NCBI RefSeq assembly: GCF_000967655.1
Contig: NZ_JXYA01000007.1
Location: forward strand, 62,001 to 126,000
Source of the DNA: Pseudoalteromonas rubra
Lineage (GTDB): Bacteria > Pseudomonadota > Gammaproteobacteria > Enterobacterales > Alteromonadaceae
DNA: 64,000 nucleotides
Direction of reading: 5' to 3'
The notes beneath the pieces were generated by a model. That model was not told the DNA's origin. It searched no databases and was given only the letters and a program-made list of their open reading frames with translations. Position numbers and translations under genes: made by a program. Within the stretch, counting starts at the first letter, position 1, and each line of letters starts with the position of its first letter. Shown here piece after piece: positions 15,074 through 24,700 of the stretch.

Positions 15074-17621
15074 TAGCACTGCGGTGCTGGCGGCGTTTTT
15101 ATCCTCCGACAGATTGGTGTTGTCAGAAATCTTGCCGGCAAAGTCACGTGCTCACACTAAAGGACTGCTTACTAAAGCAATCCTGGATTACCAGCCCTAT
15201 GTGCATCGCAAGCTGCGCACCGACGATGTACAGGCAATGATAAGCTTGTATCAATTATCCGATACCAATACCGCGATACGGCCTTTGTTGTCGTCACTGG
15301 CAAACGAGTATCTGAACTGGCAGGGCAACTGTTTTGTTGTAAAACCTCAACGCTTGAGTGACTGGCTAGCTTTACTGTCGTTGCTTGACGGCAGCTGGGT
15401 CATTGCCCAGGCCTATGCGGATCTGCACGTCAACTTTGAGTTCTCGGTGTCTGAATTAGCGCATTGTATTGAGTCATTTCAGTGTCCATTTGCACTGCCA
15501 AGGCGAATGAGTAAGTCGTTTGCTGACAATCACGTGCATCTGGGTGGGCATGGTTACCTTGGCCCAAGCTTACTGAGCTTTTGCCTGTATGGCGCTGAAA
15601 TTAAAGACAAGTTTCACTGGCCTGTCAGACCTGAATACACAGTGTATGAAAGTGGCTACTTAAATAAGCAAGATATTGCCACCCAGTGCTGCCTGATTGG
15701 CGACACGCTCGCCTATGGTGTATTTACCAATGACAAAACCATTCAGTATCGTGACAACACCACATCGGGCGATAAGTTTGAGCACAAAACGCTGGATGCG
15801 ATTAAGTGTTACGAAGCAGAGACAGCGCCGCAGCAGTTTATTGCCAAAGCCACTTGTGAGTCTCAACCCTCGGCAAAGCGCTGGTTGTTGTACTTAACTG
15901 GTCTGCTGGTGGAGCCACGCATCGAGTCTGGCTCTTTGCTTTTGCTCGCGCGCCTGACAAATATTTTGCGAAATTATATGTTGGTGTCGGGAGTTGGTTT
16001 ATCTCAGTTTGTTGAGGTGTCTAGATTTGGCGCTCGACATCAGCGAGGCGAAAGTCATATGCCTGGCACTGGCATTGTGAATGAATCACTCGAAGCTGAC
16101 CTGGATAAGGGGGTGATGCGAGAGTTCAGGACAACACCCAACACTTTATTAAAAGGGATAAATCAAAAAATAAAGCCCGATGCATTTTTTGCCTCGCTAA
16201 AGCAGTTGTATCTGAATTCGTTTGCTGAAAATGCGCACTTTGTATTGCACTTCACGCGTTCGGGCAATCGAGAAGACAAACTCCAGGAAGCGCGTCGTCA
16301 TGCCCTCAGACAGCAGACGGAACTATTACAGGACTTTACGCATTCGGTTACCTTTTCTGAGCAAGAATGTGAGGCAATATCAGGACTTGCGAAGTTTGCA
16401 TACCTGGACCTGCGCAAAGCTATCCGTGGTTATGACGTGGCTGGAAATGAAAACCAGTTACCGGTGGAAGTTTTTGCGCCAGCACTGCGGGTACTGCGTG
16501 ATAGTAAATATCCGACTCAGGGTGTGAAGTTTAATCGCTTACCTAAACCATTTATTACAGTCCATGCTGGCGAGGACTTTAGTCATCTTTTATCTGGTAT
16601 GCGAGCGATAGATGAAGCCGTTGTATTTTGTGATTATGGTGTGGGCGACCGATTAGGTCATGCACTGGCCATAGGTGTTTGTCCTAAAAAGTGGGCCAGT
16701 CGGCAAGACAGGGCCTACCTGTCAGTGGGTGAGCATTTGGATAACTTAGTCTGGTGTCATCAAAAGGCCCTGTCGGTTATTCAGTCTGTACCTGAGATGG
16801 TCGGTGTGTTGCCTCTGTTGCAGGAGAAAATCCACTATTGGAGCGAGTTCCTGTATGGCGAAGCCCAACCACCCAAGCGCTTATACGACGCCTGGCTGCT
16901 CAGGCGCAATTGCCCCATCATTCTCAAATCAGATACGCAGGAGGCGCTTAAATTACCTGAAGTTGGACAGTTTGACCCGAGATTGAGCGGCTGGGTTATG
17001 GACTTTGGTGCACAATCAAAAGTGACAGGCCACACAAAACACATCATGCTTTGGGAGAAATATCTGTTTGCAAACCGAGACCCTGAATTCGGTCACAGAA
17101 GAAGTACGCTGTTAAGCGTAAACTGTTCTGCTCAGCAAAGTGCACAAACCTTTGGCTTTAGTCATGGCCAGTACTTTGACTCCGTGTCTGCGGCAGAACT
17201 GACGCTCTATGAAGCCATTCAGGATTGGCAGATGGAACACTATGCCGCTTTAGGTATCGTTATCGAAGCCTGTCCAACGTCTAACATCTTTATTGGCCGG
17301 TTCGAGCATTACAAAGAGCACCCTATCTACCGTTGGGATCCACCGAATAAAAACTGGTTAAAAAAGGGGGGGAAATTTAATCAGTTTGGGTTACGAAAAG
17401 GCCCGGTAGCAGTTTGCGTCAATACTGATGATGCGGCACTTATGCCAACTACCATAGACAACGAGCACCGGATCCTTGAGCAGGTCGCGGTACATGATTA
17501 TGAGGTAGGTGCAATGGTTGCCGAAGACTGGGTAGAGCGAATAAGGCAAAGGGGTTTGGAGTTGTTCAGACAAAATCACCTGGACTGGTTCAATGAGGCT
17601 GACAAAACGGCGCTAACGTAA
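15057..17621 (+). CDS. rdrB: RdrB, adenosine deaminase of the RADAR anti-phage system
   Basis: This 854-residue, greatly enlarged member of the adenosine/AMP deaminase amidohydrolase fold keeps every metal and catalytic landmark. HxH is at H159/H161 ('DNHVHLGGHG'), the 'HAGED' motif has H503 and E506, the catalytic His H535 is in 'RLGHALAIG', and the metal Asp pair D791/D792 is in 'VNTDDAALMPT'. An intact Zn site and general acid predict an active enzyme. In studied RADAR systems RdrB builds a dodecameric shell and converts adenosine to inosine in RNA and/or ATP and dATP to ITP and dITP, causing growth arrest that limits phage. The ATG at 15057 lies inside the rdrA end, so translation is coupled. 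Confidence 0.9.
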   Translation: MIKITDSTAVLAAFLSSDRLVLSEILPAKSRAHTKGLLTKAILDYQPYVHRKLRTDDVQAMISLYQLSDTNTAIRPLLSSLANEYLNWQGNCFVVKPQRLSDWLALLSLLDGSWVIAQAYADLHVNFEFSVSELAHCIESFQCPFALPRRMSKSFADNHVHLGGHGYLGPSLLSFCLYGAEIKDKFHWPVRPEYTVYESGYLNKQDIATQCCLIGDTLAYGVFTNDKTIQYRDNTTSGDKFEHKTLDAIKCYEAETAPQQFIAKATCESQPSAKRWLLYLTGLLVEPRIESGSLLLLARLTNILRNYMLVSGVGLSQFVEVSRFGARHQRGESHMPGTGIVNESLEADLDKGVMREFRTTPNTLLKGINQKIKPDAFFASLKQLYLNSFAENAHFVLHFTRSGNREDKLQEARRHALRQQTELLQDFTHSVTFSEQECEAISGLAKFAYLDLRKAIRGYDVAGNENQLPVEVFAPALRVLRDSKYPTQGVKFNRLPKPFITVHAGEDFSHLLSGMRAIDEAVVFCDYGVGDRLGHALAIGVCPKKWASRQDRAYLSVGEHLDNLVWCHQKALSVIQSVPEMVGVLPLLQEKIHYWSEFLYGEAQPPKRLYDAWLLRRNCPIILKSDTQEALKLPEVGQFDPRLSGWVMDFGAQSKVTGHTKHIMLWEKYLFANRDPEFGHRRSTLLSVNCSAQQSAQTFGFSHGQYFDSVSAAELTLYEAIQDWQMEHYAALGIVIEACPTSNIFIGRFEHYKEHPIYRWDPPNKNWLKKGGKFNQFGLRKGPVAVCVNTDDAALMPTTIDNEHRILEQVAVHDYEVGAMVAEDWVERIRQRGLELFRQNHLDWFNEADKTALT

Positions 17622-17633
17622 CGCTGTTTTATA

Positions 17634-17680
17634 TCACCACACCAACTCTATTTAACTGCGCAGAAGAGCTGGTGTGGTGA
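17634..17680. repeat. Inverted repeat between convergent rdrB and ldhA
   Basis: TCACCACACCA (17634-17644) is perfectly complementary to TGGTGTGGTGA (17670-17680), with an extra CTC/GAG pairing inside. No T-run follows on either strand, so it is either a Rho-assisted bidirectional terminator or an mRNA 3'-end protector. It also marks the right boundary of the RADAR locus. Confidence 0.55.
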
Positions 17681-17692
17681 AGAATCAAATAA

Positions 17693-18670
17693 TCAAACCT
17701 GATTTTCCAGCGCTTGTCCCGTGCGAATGGCGTTGAGGTTAGTCACTGTGGTGTGGGCGATTTCGGTTAAGGCTTCTTTGGTGAAAAAGCCCTGATGCCC
17801 TGTGATAAGCACATTCTGGAAGCTTGCCAGGCGCATAAAGACATCGTCCTGAATGACTTCATCGCTGCGGTTTTTAAAGAACAGTTCAGACTCCTGTTCA
17901 TATACGTCCAGGCCAAGATAGCCGAGCTTTCTGGATTTTAGCGCGCGGATACAGGCTTTGCTGTCTACCAGCGCACCTCGGCTGGTGTTGATCAGCATTA
18001 CGCCTTGCTTCATTTTGTCAAAAGCCGTGTCGTCTATCAGATGGTGGGTGGCTTCGATCAGTGGGCAGTGCAGGGTGATAATGTCGCTTTGCTCAAGCAG
18101 CATATCCAGAGAAACCTGGGTGTAAGAGCCTTCTCCGATATTTGGGTCGTACACCAGCACGTGGGCGCCAAAGCCATTGAGAATGGCCACCAGGGCCTGG
18201 CCGATTTTACCGCAGCCAATGATACCGACGGTTTTGTTGTGCAGGTTAAAGCCCAGTAAACCGTTGAGATCAAAATTATCTTCTCGTACCCGGTTGTAGG
18301 CTTTATGGGTTTTACGGCTCAGTGTCAGCATCAGGGCAATACAATGCTCGGCCACGGCTTCAGGGCTGTAGGCGGGCACACGTACGACTTTAATACCCAG
18401 GGCGTGGGCCGCTTCGATATCAACATTGTTAAAGCCTGCACAGCGCAGCGCGATACTCTGAACGCCCAGCTCAGCGAGTTCGCTCAGCACATTGGCATCA
18501 ACCTGATCGTTCACAAACACGCAGATGGCATCAAACCCTTGCGCCAGTGCGACGGTTTTATCATTCAGTGCTTGCTCAAAAAATTCAAACTCAATATCAG
18601 GAAACTGGGTAAGCGCATGCTCAAAAAATGGCAGCTCATACTTTTGCGAACTGAATAGGGCGACTCTCAT
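17693..18670 (-). CDS. ldhA: Fermentative D-lactate dehydrogenase / 2-hydroxyacid dehydrogenase
   Basis: This 325-residue D-2-hydroxyacid dehydrogenase reduces pyruvate to D-lactate with NADH. The Rossmann motif is 'VGIIGCGKIGQALVAIL' (about 148-164), followed by an aspartate at the end of the second strand ('VLVYDP'). The catalytic Arg lies in 'NTSRGALVD', the Glu in 'LGLDVYEQE', and the His in 'LITGHQGFFT'. The 'EQESELFFKNRSDEVIQDD' insertion and the HQGFFT ending match the LdhA subgroup. Its start lies inside the gpx 3' end, so the two are transcribed together. It faces rdrB across a hairpin. Confidence 0.88.
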   Translation of the reverse strand: MRVALFSSQKYELPFFEHALTQFPDIEFEFFEQALNDKTVALAQGFDAICVFVNDQVDANVLSELAELGVQSIALRCAGFNNVDIEAAHALGIKVVRVPAYSPEAVAEHCIALMLTLSRKTHKAYNRVREDNFDLNGLLGFNLHNKTVGIIGCGKIGQALVAILNGFGAHVLVYDPNIGEGSYTQVSLDMLLEQSDIITLHCPLIEATHHLIDDTAFDKMKQGVMLINTSRGALVDSKACIRALKSRKLGYLGLDVYEQESELFFKNRSDEVIQDDVFMRLASFQNVLITGHQGFFTKEALTEIAHTTVTNLNAIRTGQALENQV

Positions 18671-19151
18671 TGGACACTTGACTCTCTATTATCGATTTTA
18701 AGGTTTCGGGTTTTGTCCTGGGTGCATAACGGGACAACAATACGCCCTCTGAGTTTACTAAAAACTTAGTAAAATTCCATTTAATCGCGCGGTTTTGCGC
18801 TATTCCTCGGGTGTTTACCTTGAGGTAATTAAAGAGTGGGTGAGCATCAGGCCCGTTCACCAGGACTTTTTCCGAGATATGAAAGCTCAAATTGAAATGC
18901 GACTGATAAAACTCTCTGAGCATTTCGTTTTCCAGCGGCTCATTGCGGCCAAACTGATGACAAGGAAAAGCAATGATCTCGAGTCCCATTGGGTGGTACT
19001 TCTTATAAAGCTTTTCCAGTGCACTGAGTTGAGGGGCAAAACTGCACTTGCTGGCAATATTAACAATCAACACCGGTCTGCCTTGTAAGGATCTGAGTGC
19101 CAGCGTCTCGCCGTTAAGTAGTTTCACGCTGAAACGATATATGTTCTCCAT
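18636..19151 (-). CDS. gpx: Glutathione peroxidase (thioredoxin-fold, cysteine type)
   Basis: This 171-residue thioredoxin-fold peroxidase reduces H2O2 and organic hydroperoxides. The peroxidatic Cys is C36 in 'VNIASKCSFAP', the Gln is Q66 in 'AFPCHQFGRNEP', and the Trp-Asn pair is in 'IKWNFTKFLV', so the full catalytic tetrad is present. It uses Cys, not selenocysteine. The usual 'CGFT' after the active site is 'CSFA' here, a mild deviation. Its 3' end overlaps ldhA by 35 nt in another frame, an unusually long overlap that implies a two-gene transcript. Whether it uses glutathione or thioredoxin cannot be told. Confidence 0.88.
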   Translation of the reverse strand: MENIYRFSVKLLNGETLALRSLQGRPVLIVNIASKCSFAPQLSALEKLYKKYHPMGLEIIAFPCHQFGRNEPLENEMLREFYQSHFNLSFHISEKVLVNGPDAHPLFNYLKVNTRGIAQNRAIKWNFTKFLVNSEGVLLSRYAPRTKPETLKSIIESQVSNESRPIQFAKV

Positions 19152-19283
19152 CCTGTCAGGCTCCTTGATGTTTTTTCTTTTTAATCACTTGATTCATAGC
19201 TGGTATTTTTCATTTGCCATGCTTAGATGGCTCAGGTATAACAACTCCATCTTTCTAGCTTAACAGCCAAATAGGACAAATTT

Positions 19284-20168
19284 ATGTCAGTCAAAGTTGC
19301 ATTCATCGGATTGGGGGTGATGGGCTATCCCATGGCCGGTCATTTACAACAAGCCGGTCATCAGGTGACCGTTTACAACCGCACGACCACTAAAGCACAG
19401 CGCTGGGCGAAAGAGTATCAGGGCGCATTTGCTGCAACCCCCAAAGAAGCAGTAACAGAAGCAGAATTGGTCTTTATGTGCGTGGGCAATGATGATGACC
19501 TCAGATCTGTTGTTTATGGCGAGGAAGGGGTTTTGGCGGGCATGAAGCCAGGTACTGTGCTGATAGACCATACGACCACGTCAGCAAAAGTCGCGCGCGA
19601 AGTGGCCGAGCGTGCTGCTGCTCAAAATGTAGCATTCCTGGATGCGCCTGTATCAGGTGGTCAGGCTGGGGCAGAAAATGGCGTACTGACGGTTATGGTG
19701 GGCGGCGAGCCTGAAGTCTTTGAGCGTGTGCAGCCTGTTATGGCGGCATTCAGCCGCTTTAGCCAACTGTTGGGTGAAGTAGGTGCTGGCCAGTTGTGTA
19801 AAATGGTCAATCAAATCTGTATCGCAGGTGTGGTGCAGGGTCTGGCAGAAGGGCTGCACTTTGCGAAACAAGCAGGACTGGATGGTGAAAAAGTGGTAGA
19901 GACCATTGCCAAAGGGGCTGCAGGCTCCTGGCAGATGGAAAACCGCTATAAAACCATGCTTGCTGGCGAATATGATTTTGGTTTTGCCGTTGACTGGATG
20001 CGTAAGGACTTGGGCATTGCACTGGACGAAGCGCGCAGCAATGGATCTTCATTGTCACTGACCGCTATGGTTGACCAGTATTATGCGGATGTTCAGGCGC
20101 TTGGGGGCGGTCGCTTCGATACTTCCAGTTTGCTGGCTCGTCTGGATGCAATTCACGATAAAAAATAA
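19284..20168 (+). CDS. NAD(P)-dependent beta-hydroxyacid dehydrogenase family oxidoreductase
   Basis: This 294-residue protein belongs to the 3-hydroxyisobutyrate/tartronate-semialdehyde dehydrogenase family. The N-terminal Rossmann site is 'VAFIGLGVMGYPMAGHLQ' and the substrate loop is 'DAPVSGGQAGAENG' (about 119-132). The catalytic Lys is in 'GAGQLCKMVNQICIAG' and the C-terminal helical domain has 'FAVDWMRKDLGIALDEA'. Arg in 'YNRTT' at the end of beta-2 suggests NADP. It is a second paralogue of the mmsB at 57.7 kb but lies in no pathway cluster, so the substrate is open; succinic or glyoxylate semialdehyde reductase activity is a plausible alternative. It is divergent from gpx. Confidence 0.82.
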   Translation: MSVKVAFIGLGVMGYPMAGHLQQAGHQVTVYNRTTTKAQRWAKEYQGAFAATPKEAVTEAELVFMCVGNDDDLRSVVYGEEGVLAGMKPGTVLIDHTTTSAKVAREVAERAAAQNVAFLDAPVSGGQAGAENGVLTVMVGGEPEVFERVQPVMAAFSRFSQLLGEVGAGQLCKMVNQICIAGVVQGLAEGLHFAKQAGLDGEKVVETIAKGAAGSWQMENRYKTMLAGEYDFGFAVDWMRKDLGIALDEARSNGSSLSLTAMVDQYYADVQALGGGRFDTSSLLARLDAIHDKK

Positions 20169-20185
20169 TCCCTTAAACGGGCATT

Positions 20186-20221
20186 AAAAAAGGCAGGGCG
20201 CTTAGGCGACCTGCCTTTTTT
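20186..20221. terminator. Bidirectional terminator
   Basis: AGGCAGG (20191-20197) pairs with CCTGCCT (20210-20216), flanked by an A-run and a T-run. It serves the convergent dehydrogenase and symporter genes. Confidence 0.85.
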
Positions 20222-20235
20222 GTTTATGCGTTCAG

Positions 20236-21594
20236 TTAAGCTTTTTTAGACAGCTTTTCCAAATCCATGTTTTCTTCCAGATCTTTGGCAGCGTCTGCGT
20301 CGTTAAACACATCAATATCCAGCTCGCCTTCAGATTTAGCGACCACACAGGTGACCATACAGTCGCCGGTCACATTCACCGCAGTACGGGTCATATCGAG
20401 TAGTCGGTCAACGCCCATGATAATGGCAATACCTTCTACCGGCAGGCCAACCTGATTAAGTACCATGGCCAGCATAATCAGGCCCACGCCTGGTACGCCA
20501 GCCGTACCAACAGAGGCCAAAGTGGCAGTCAGAATTACCATCAGATAGTCACTCAGGGTTAAATCTACGGCGAAGACCTGGGCGATAAACACGGTTGCAA
20601 CACCTTGCATAATGGCGGTGCCATCCATATTGATGGTCGCACCCAGCGGCACAGTGAAAGATGCTACAGAGTTATGTGCACCCAGTTTTTTCGTCGCTGT
20701 TTCTAACGTAACCGGCATTGTTGCACTTGAGCTTGAGGTGCTAAATGCAAACATACAGGCATCTTTCATTTTGGCCAAGAAAGTGAGCGGGCTCAGTCCG
20801 GTCAGAACTTTGAGCATAATGCTGTAATTAACAAAGGCATGGATCAGCAGAGCAGCAACCACCACCAGGAAGTATTTGCCTAACTCAACAATCAGGTCCA
20901 TTTCGATGGTAGTGAACAACTTGGCCATCAAACAGAACACACCGTATGGCGCCAGGTTCATCAGCAGGGTCACCAGCTTCAGTACCACAGTGTTTAAATC
21001 TTCGAACACCTTGGCACAGCGTTTACCCGCGTCACCACTCAGCGCCATGGCAATACCGAACAACAAGGCGAAAACAATCACTTGCAGCATTTTGCCACTG
21101 GCCATTGCGTTGATTGGGTTAGTCGGGAACATGCCGATGATGACTTGTGCAAGTGTTGGGGCTTGCTGTGCGTCAAATGTGGCCGTGGTTGGAATAGCTA
21201 CGCCACCGCCCGGGCTAATCAGCAATGCCAGTGAAATAGCAACAGTGATAGCGATGGCTGTAGTCGATAAATAAAGTAAGATGGATTTACCACCCAGGCG
21301 GCCCAGCTTTTTGGGATCGCTCAGGCTACAGGTACCGACCACTAAAGAAATAAAGACCAAAGGCACAACCAGCATCTTCAAGCTGGCAATAAAGATCTGG
21401 CCGCCGATATGGAATAACCCATCGACAAAAAAGCCCTTAACAGGTAAATCGAACAGGCCCAGCGGGATGGCAACTTCGGGCTTATCGCCCAGTATGGTTT
21501 GTATTAACAGACCCAGAATAACACCTAATACCATGCCCAGCATGATACGGGTTGTTAGGCTCATTTTTTTGTTGTGTGACATAGCCTTTGACAT
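20236..21594 (-). CDS. Dicarboxylate/amino acid:cation symporter (DAACS family)
   Basis: This 452-residue membrane protein has a GltPh/GltP-type fold. The HP1 loop has the serine-rich 'AFSTSSSSATMPVTLE', TM7 has 'PLGATINMDGTAIM' (the NMDG Na+-binding motif), HP2 has 'ASVGTAGVPGVGLIML' and TM8 has 'DRLLDMTRTAVNVTGD' (the Asp and Arg that read the substrate). It imports glutamate, aspartate or C4-dicarboxylates with Na+ or H+; the 'MTRTAVNVTGD' pattern is common to acidic substrates. Several in-frame ATG codons crowd the start (residues 1, 5 and 11), and the exact one is uncertain. The acidic, Lys-ended C-tail is cytoplasmic. Confidence 0.9.
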   Translation of the reverse strand: MSKAMSHNKKMSLTTRIMLGMVLGVILGLLIQTILGDKPEVAIPLGLFDLPVKGFFVDGLFHIGGQIFIASLKMLVVPLVFISLVVGTCSLSDPKKLGRLGGKSILLYLSTTAIAITVAISLALLISPGGGVAIPTTATFDAQQAPTLAQVIIGMFPTNPINAMASGKMLQVIVFALLFGIAMALSGDAGKRCAKVFEDLNTVVLKLVTLLMNLAPYGVFCLMAKLFTTIEMDLIVELGKYFLVVVAALLIHAFVNYSIMLKVLTGLSPLTFLAKMKDACMFAFSTSSSSATMPVTLETATKKLGAHNSVASFTVPLGATINMDGTAIMQGVATVFIAQVFAVDLTLSDYLMVILTATLASVGTAGVPGVGLIMLAMVLNQVGLPVEGIAIIMGVDRLLDMTRTAVNVTGDCMVTCVVAKSEGELDIDVFNDADAAKDLEENMDLEKLSKKA

Positions 21595-21760
21595 CGTCCT
21601 AACGCTTATATTTTACAAAATCGCTATAGCCTAACAGGATAGTTGAAGATGAACAGAAAAAATCGATGACGGCCATCAAAAAGTTGTGATTTTAGATCCA
21701 CAATTGGGTTAACATGGTGAAAATAACTCAAAATTATTAGATTGCAAGGGAGAATCGAAA

Positions 21761-24700
21761 ATGTCTCTGATGCGCTGGTTTAGTATTACTTTGCTCAGCT
21801 TGCTGATGATCGCCTGTGGTGGCGGTGGTTCGATTGAAAAAGACACCTCGGGAGGTGACGGTACAACGACCGATTATGACCTGGTATTGAGTACCAGTTC
21901 CGACAGTGGTGGCAGTCTTAGTATCAGCAACCCCATTACGATCACGGCAAAACTTACCAATGATGGCGCACCAGTTGCCAATAACCTGGTTAAATTTAGC
22001 AATGACGAATTCTCTGATTTTGCTTCGGTTAGTTCACAACTGACCGACAGCAACGGTGAAGCGAAAGTCACGATTATCGCCAATCGCTTAGCCGGCGCAG
22101 GTACTATTTCGGCTACCGCTGATGTGGGTGAGAGTACTGTGAGTGGTTCGGTTCCGTATGCCGCGACCGGCGACGGTGGTATCCAAATCGCAATGAGCAT
22201 TACCGGGTCGGATGGCCAGCCCATTGATGCCAGCAACCCTATTTCTGGTGCAGAAGTTGCGACTGTGACCGCAATTTTGACTGACAACGGTACGCCGCTA
22301 TCAGGGCAGGTACTCGAGTTCTCAAAAGAAGTAGACAGTGAAGACCTATTGGTTACCAATGGCAACTCAAATGTGCAAACAGACGCAAACGGGGCTGCGC
22401 GCCTGATCATTGCCGCCACAGACAAAGTTGGGGCAGGTTATGTACAGGTTAAATACAACGAAGATATCAGTGCACGTATTGGTTTTGAGTCGGCAGGTAA
22501 CCCGTTTTACGACAAAGAAATCTACGAGTTGAGCGTGCAGCTGGTTGACGCCACTGAACAAGCGTCAAGCGAGCTCTCCCTGGCCAACCCGTTGACGGCT
22601 AAAATTCAGCTGACCTTAAATGAGCAACCGGTTACCAATGCGCAAGTCGCCGTATCGGTTGAAGCCAGTGCGCGTTTTGCAAAACCCACTGAGTCAGTCA
22701 GAACCAATGCCAATGGTCTCGCAGAGATTCAGATTTTCGCGACAGAAACAGCGACGATTGATCAACAACTTGATGCCTTTACCGCAACCTATACGGCTGA
22801 TGGCGCAGAAGTCGCAAGAACCGTTGCTAACTATGTAGGTACCGGTGATGGCGGTATTCAGATGAATATCACAGTGCTTGACGGCAGCAACAACCCAATT
22901 ACTGAACAGAACCCGCTTAATGCGACCAGCGGCGCCACCATCAATGTTTTACTGACGCAAAATGGTGTGGCGTTGGCGAAGGAAGTCGTTTCAATTGATG
23001 ACTTGACCTTGGCCGAATTTGATGGTGGTAACGGCAAAGCTGAAACCAATTCCGATGGTTCGGTGACGTTCGATATAAAAGCCACAGCCCAGGGGGGATT
23101 AGGTACGTTTAACGTATCGCTGCCAGAAGTTCCAACATTTTCGCCGGCTTCTGGCCGCTTTTATTCGGCCGGTATTATTGCCGTTGAACGCGGTATTACG
23201 ATTGAAATTATTAGTCTGAAGGATGGCCAGGGGGGGGATATTTCGAGTACCAACCCCCTGGGTGAGAACACCAAAGGGGTAGTCAAAGCAAAAGTCTTAA
23301 AAGATGATGACCCGCTTGTGGGGGTGTTAGTGGAGTTTACGACTGATAGTGTCGCAACCTTGAGTCCTGTTGATGGTCGGGCACAAACTGATGCCGATGG
23401 CATAGCGACAATCGACCTTAACCCCACGAGTGTAAAAAGCATTGGACTGGTCAGAGCCAAGTACACCTCAGATGCCGGTGAAGTGTTTGAAAGTGGCAGC
23501 TTACTGTTCCACTCTGATGGCGTTGAGGACGACGACGGTGATTATAGATTCAATATCAGGGTACTTGAGAGTTGTAATACTGGCTGGGACGCTCAAAGGG
23601 ACGAAATTGAGCTTGTGCCAGATCCTGTGACCAATGGGTGTGAAGAAACCAATCAGCTTGAATCAACAGACACGCCCGATGTCTTTATTAAGGTTACTAA
23701 TAAAGACAATGCAAATGTCCCTAATAAGATAATTACTGTGACGTCTGATATTGGCCAGGTGCTGCCTGCCTCGGGCCGTGTACTGACCGACAATTTTGGG
23801 ATTGCGTTACTTAAATTCCAACCGGGTGACTCTGGCGGCGCTGGCACAATCAGCGCTGAGTATGAAGGCGAGCAGGGCAACGTGAACTTTTCGGTCGGGT
23901 TGCAAAGCTTGTTTGTCGAGCTTTCTGCATCGGCTTCTGTGGATAACCCATTGAATGCTGGCGGTAGTATGGTGATATTCGCCGATATCTACGTTGACGA
24001 ACTCAAATCGGCGCGTTATACGCAGCCTATAGATGTTGAGTTCACATCTGGGTGTGTTGACGAAGGGCTTGCAACAATTGATAAAACGGTAAGTTCTAGT
24101 GAAGGGCGTGCAGGTACCACATACAGTGCTAACGGCTGTAGAGGGCTGGATACAGTGACTGCAACTGTGGTCTCAGGTGGTGGCGTGAATCAACCTGCAA
24201 ATCTCTCTTTCACTGTGTCTGAAGCTTCAGCGCAGGCGATTCAATTTTTGGATGCCAGCGAGGGCTTTATCGGTTTGCCGCCCGGTATTGGCGGTGTGCC
24301 GACTACGTCAACCGTCAGATTTAAGTTGATCGACAGTGATAACCGCCCCCTTAATCAAAAGCGGATCGATTTTAAACTCTCAGATTTAACGGGCGATGCC
24401 TTGTTAACTGCCTATACTGGCAGCACGGATAATGAAGGTATTGCTCAGACAACAATCCGCTCGGGTATAGTGCCCGGTGATATTATTGTTGAAGCCTGTT
24501 ATATCTCAGATGAGGATCTGGCGAGCTTGCCGGCTGATCAAGACTACACCTGTTGGCAATCGCGTATTGATATTTGTAACGCAGAGCCTAACGATGTGCG
24601 TTGTCCGAGTGGTAAAACCCTGCAATTGTTGGCGGCGGACAAGCAAATTAATGCTGTGTCATCTGGGATTGTGTTGTCATCTGGTGTGCCAGATCAAAAC

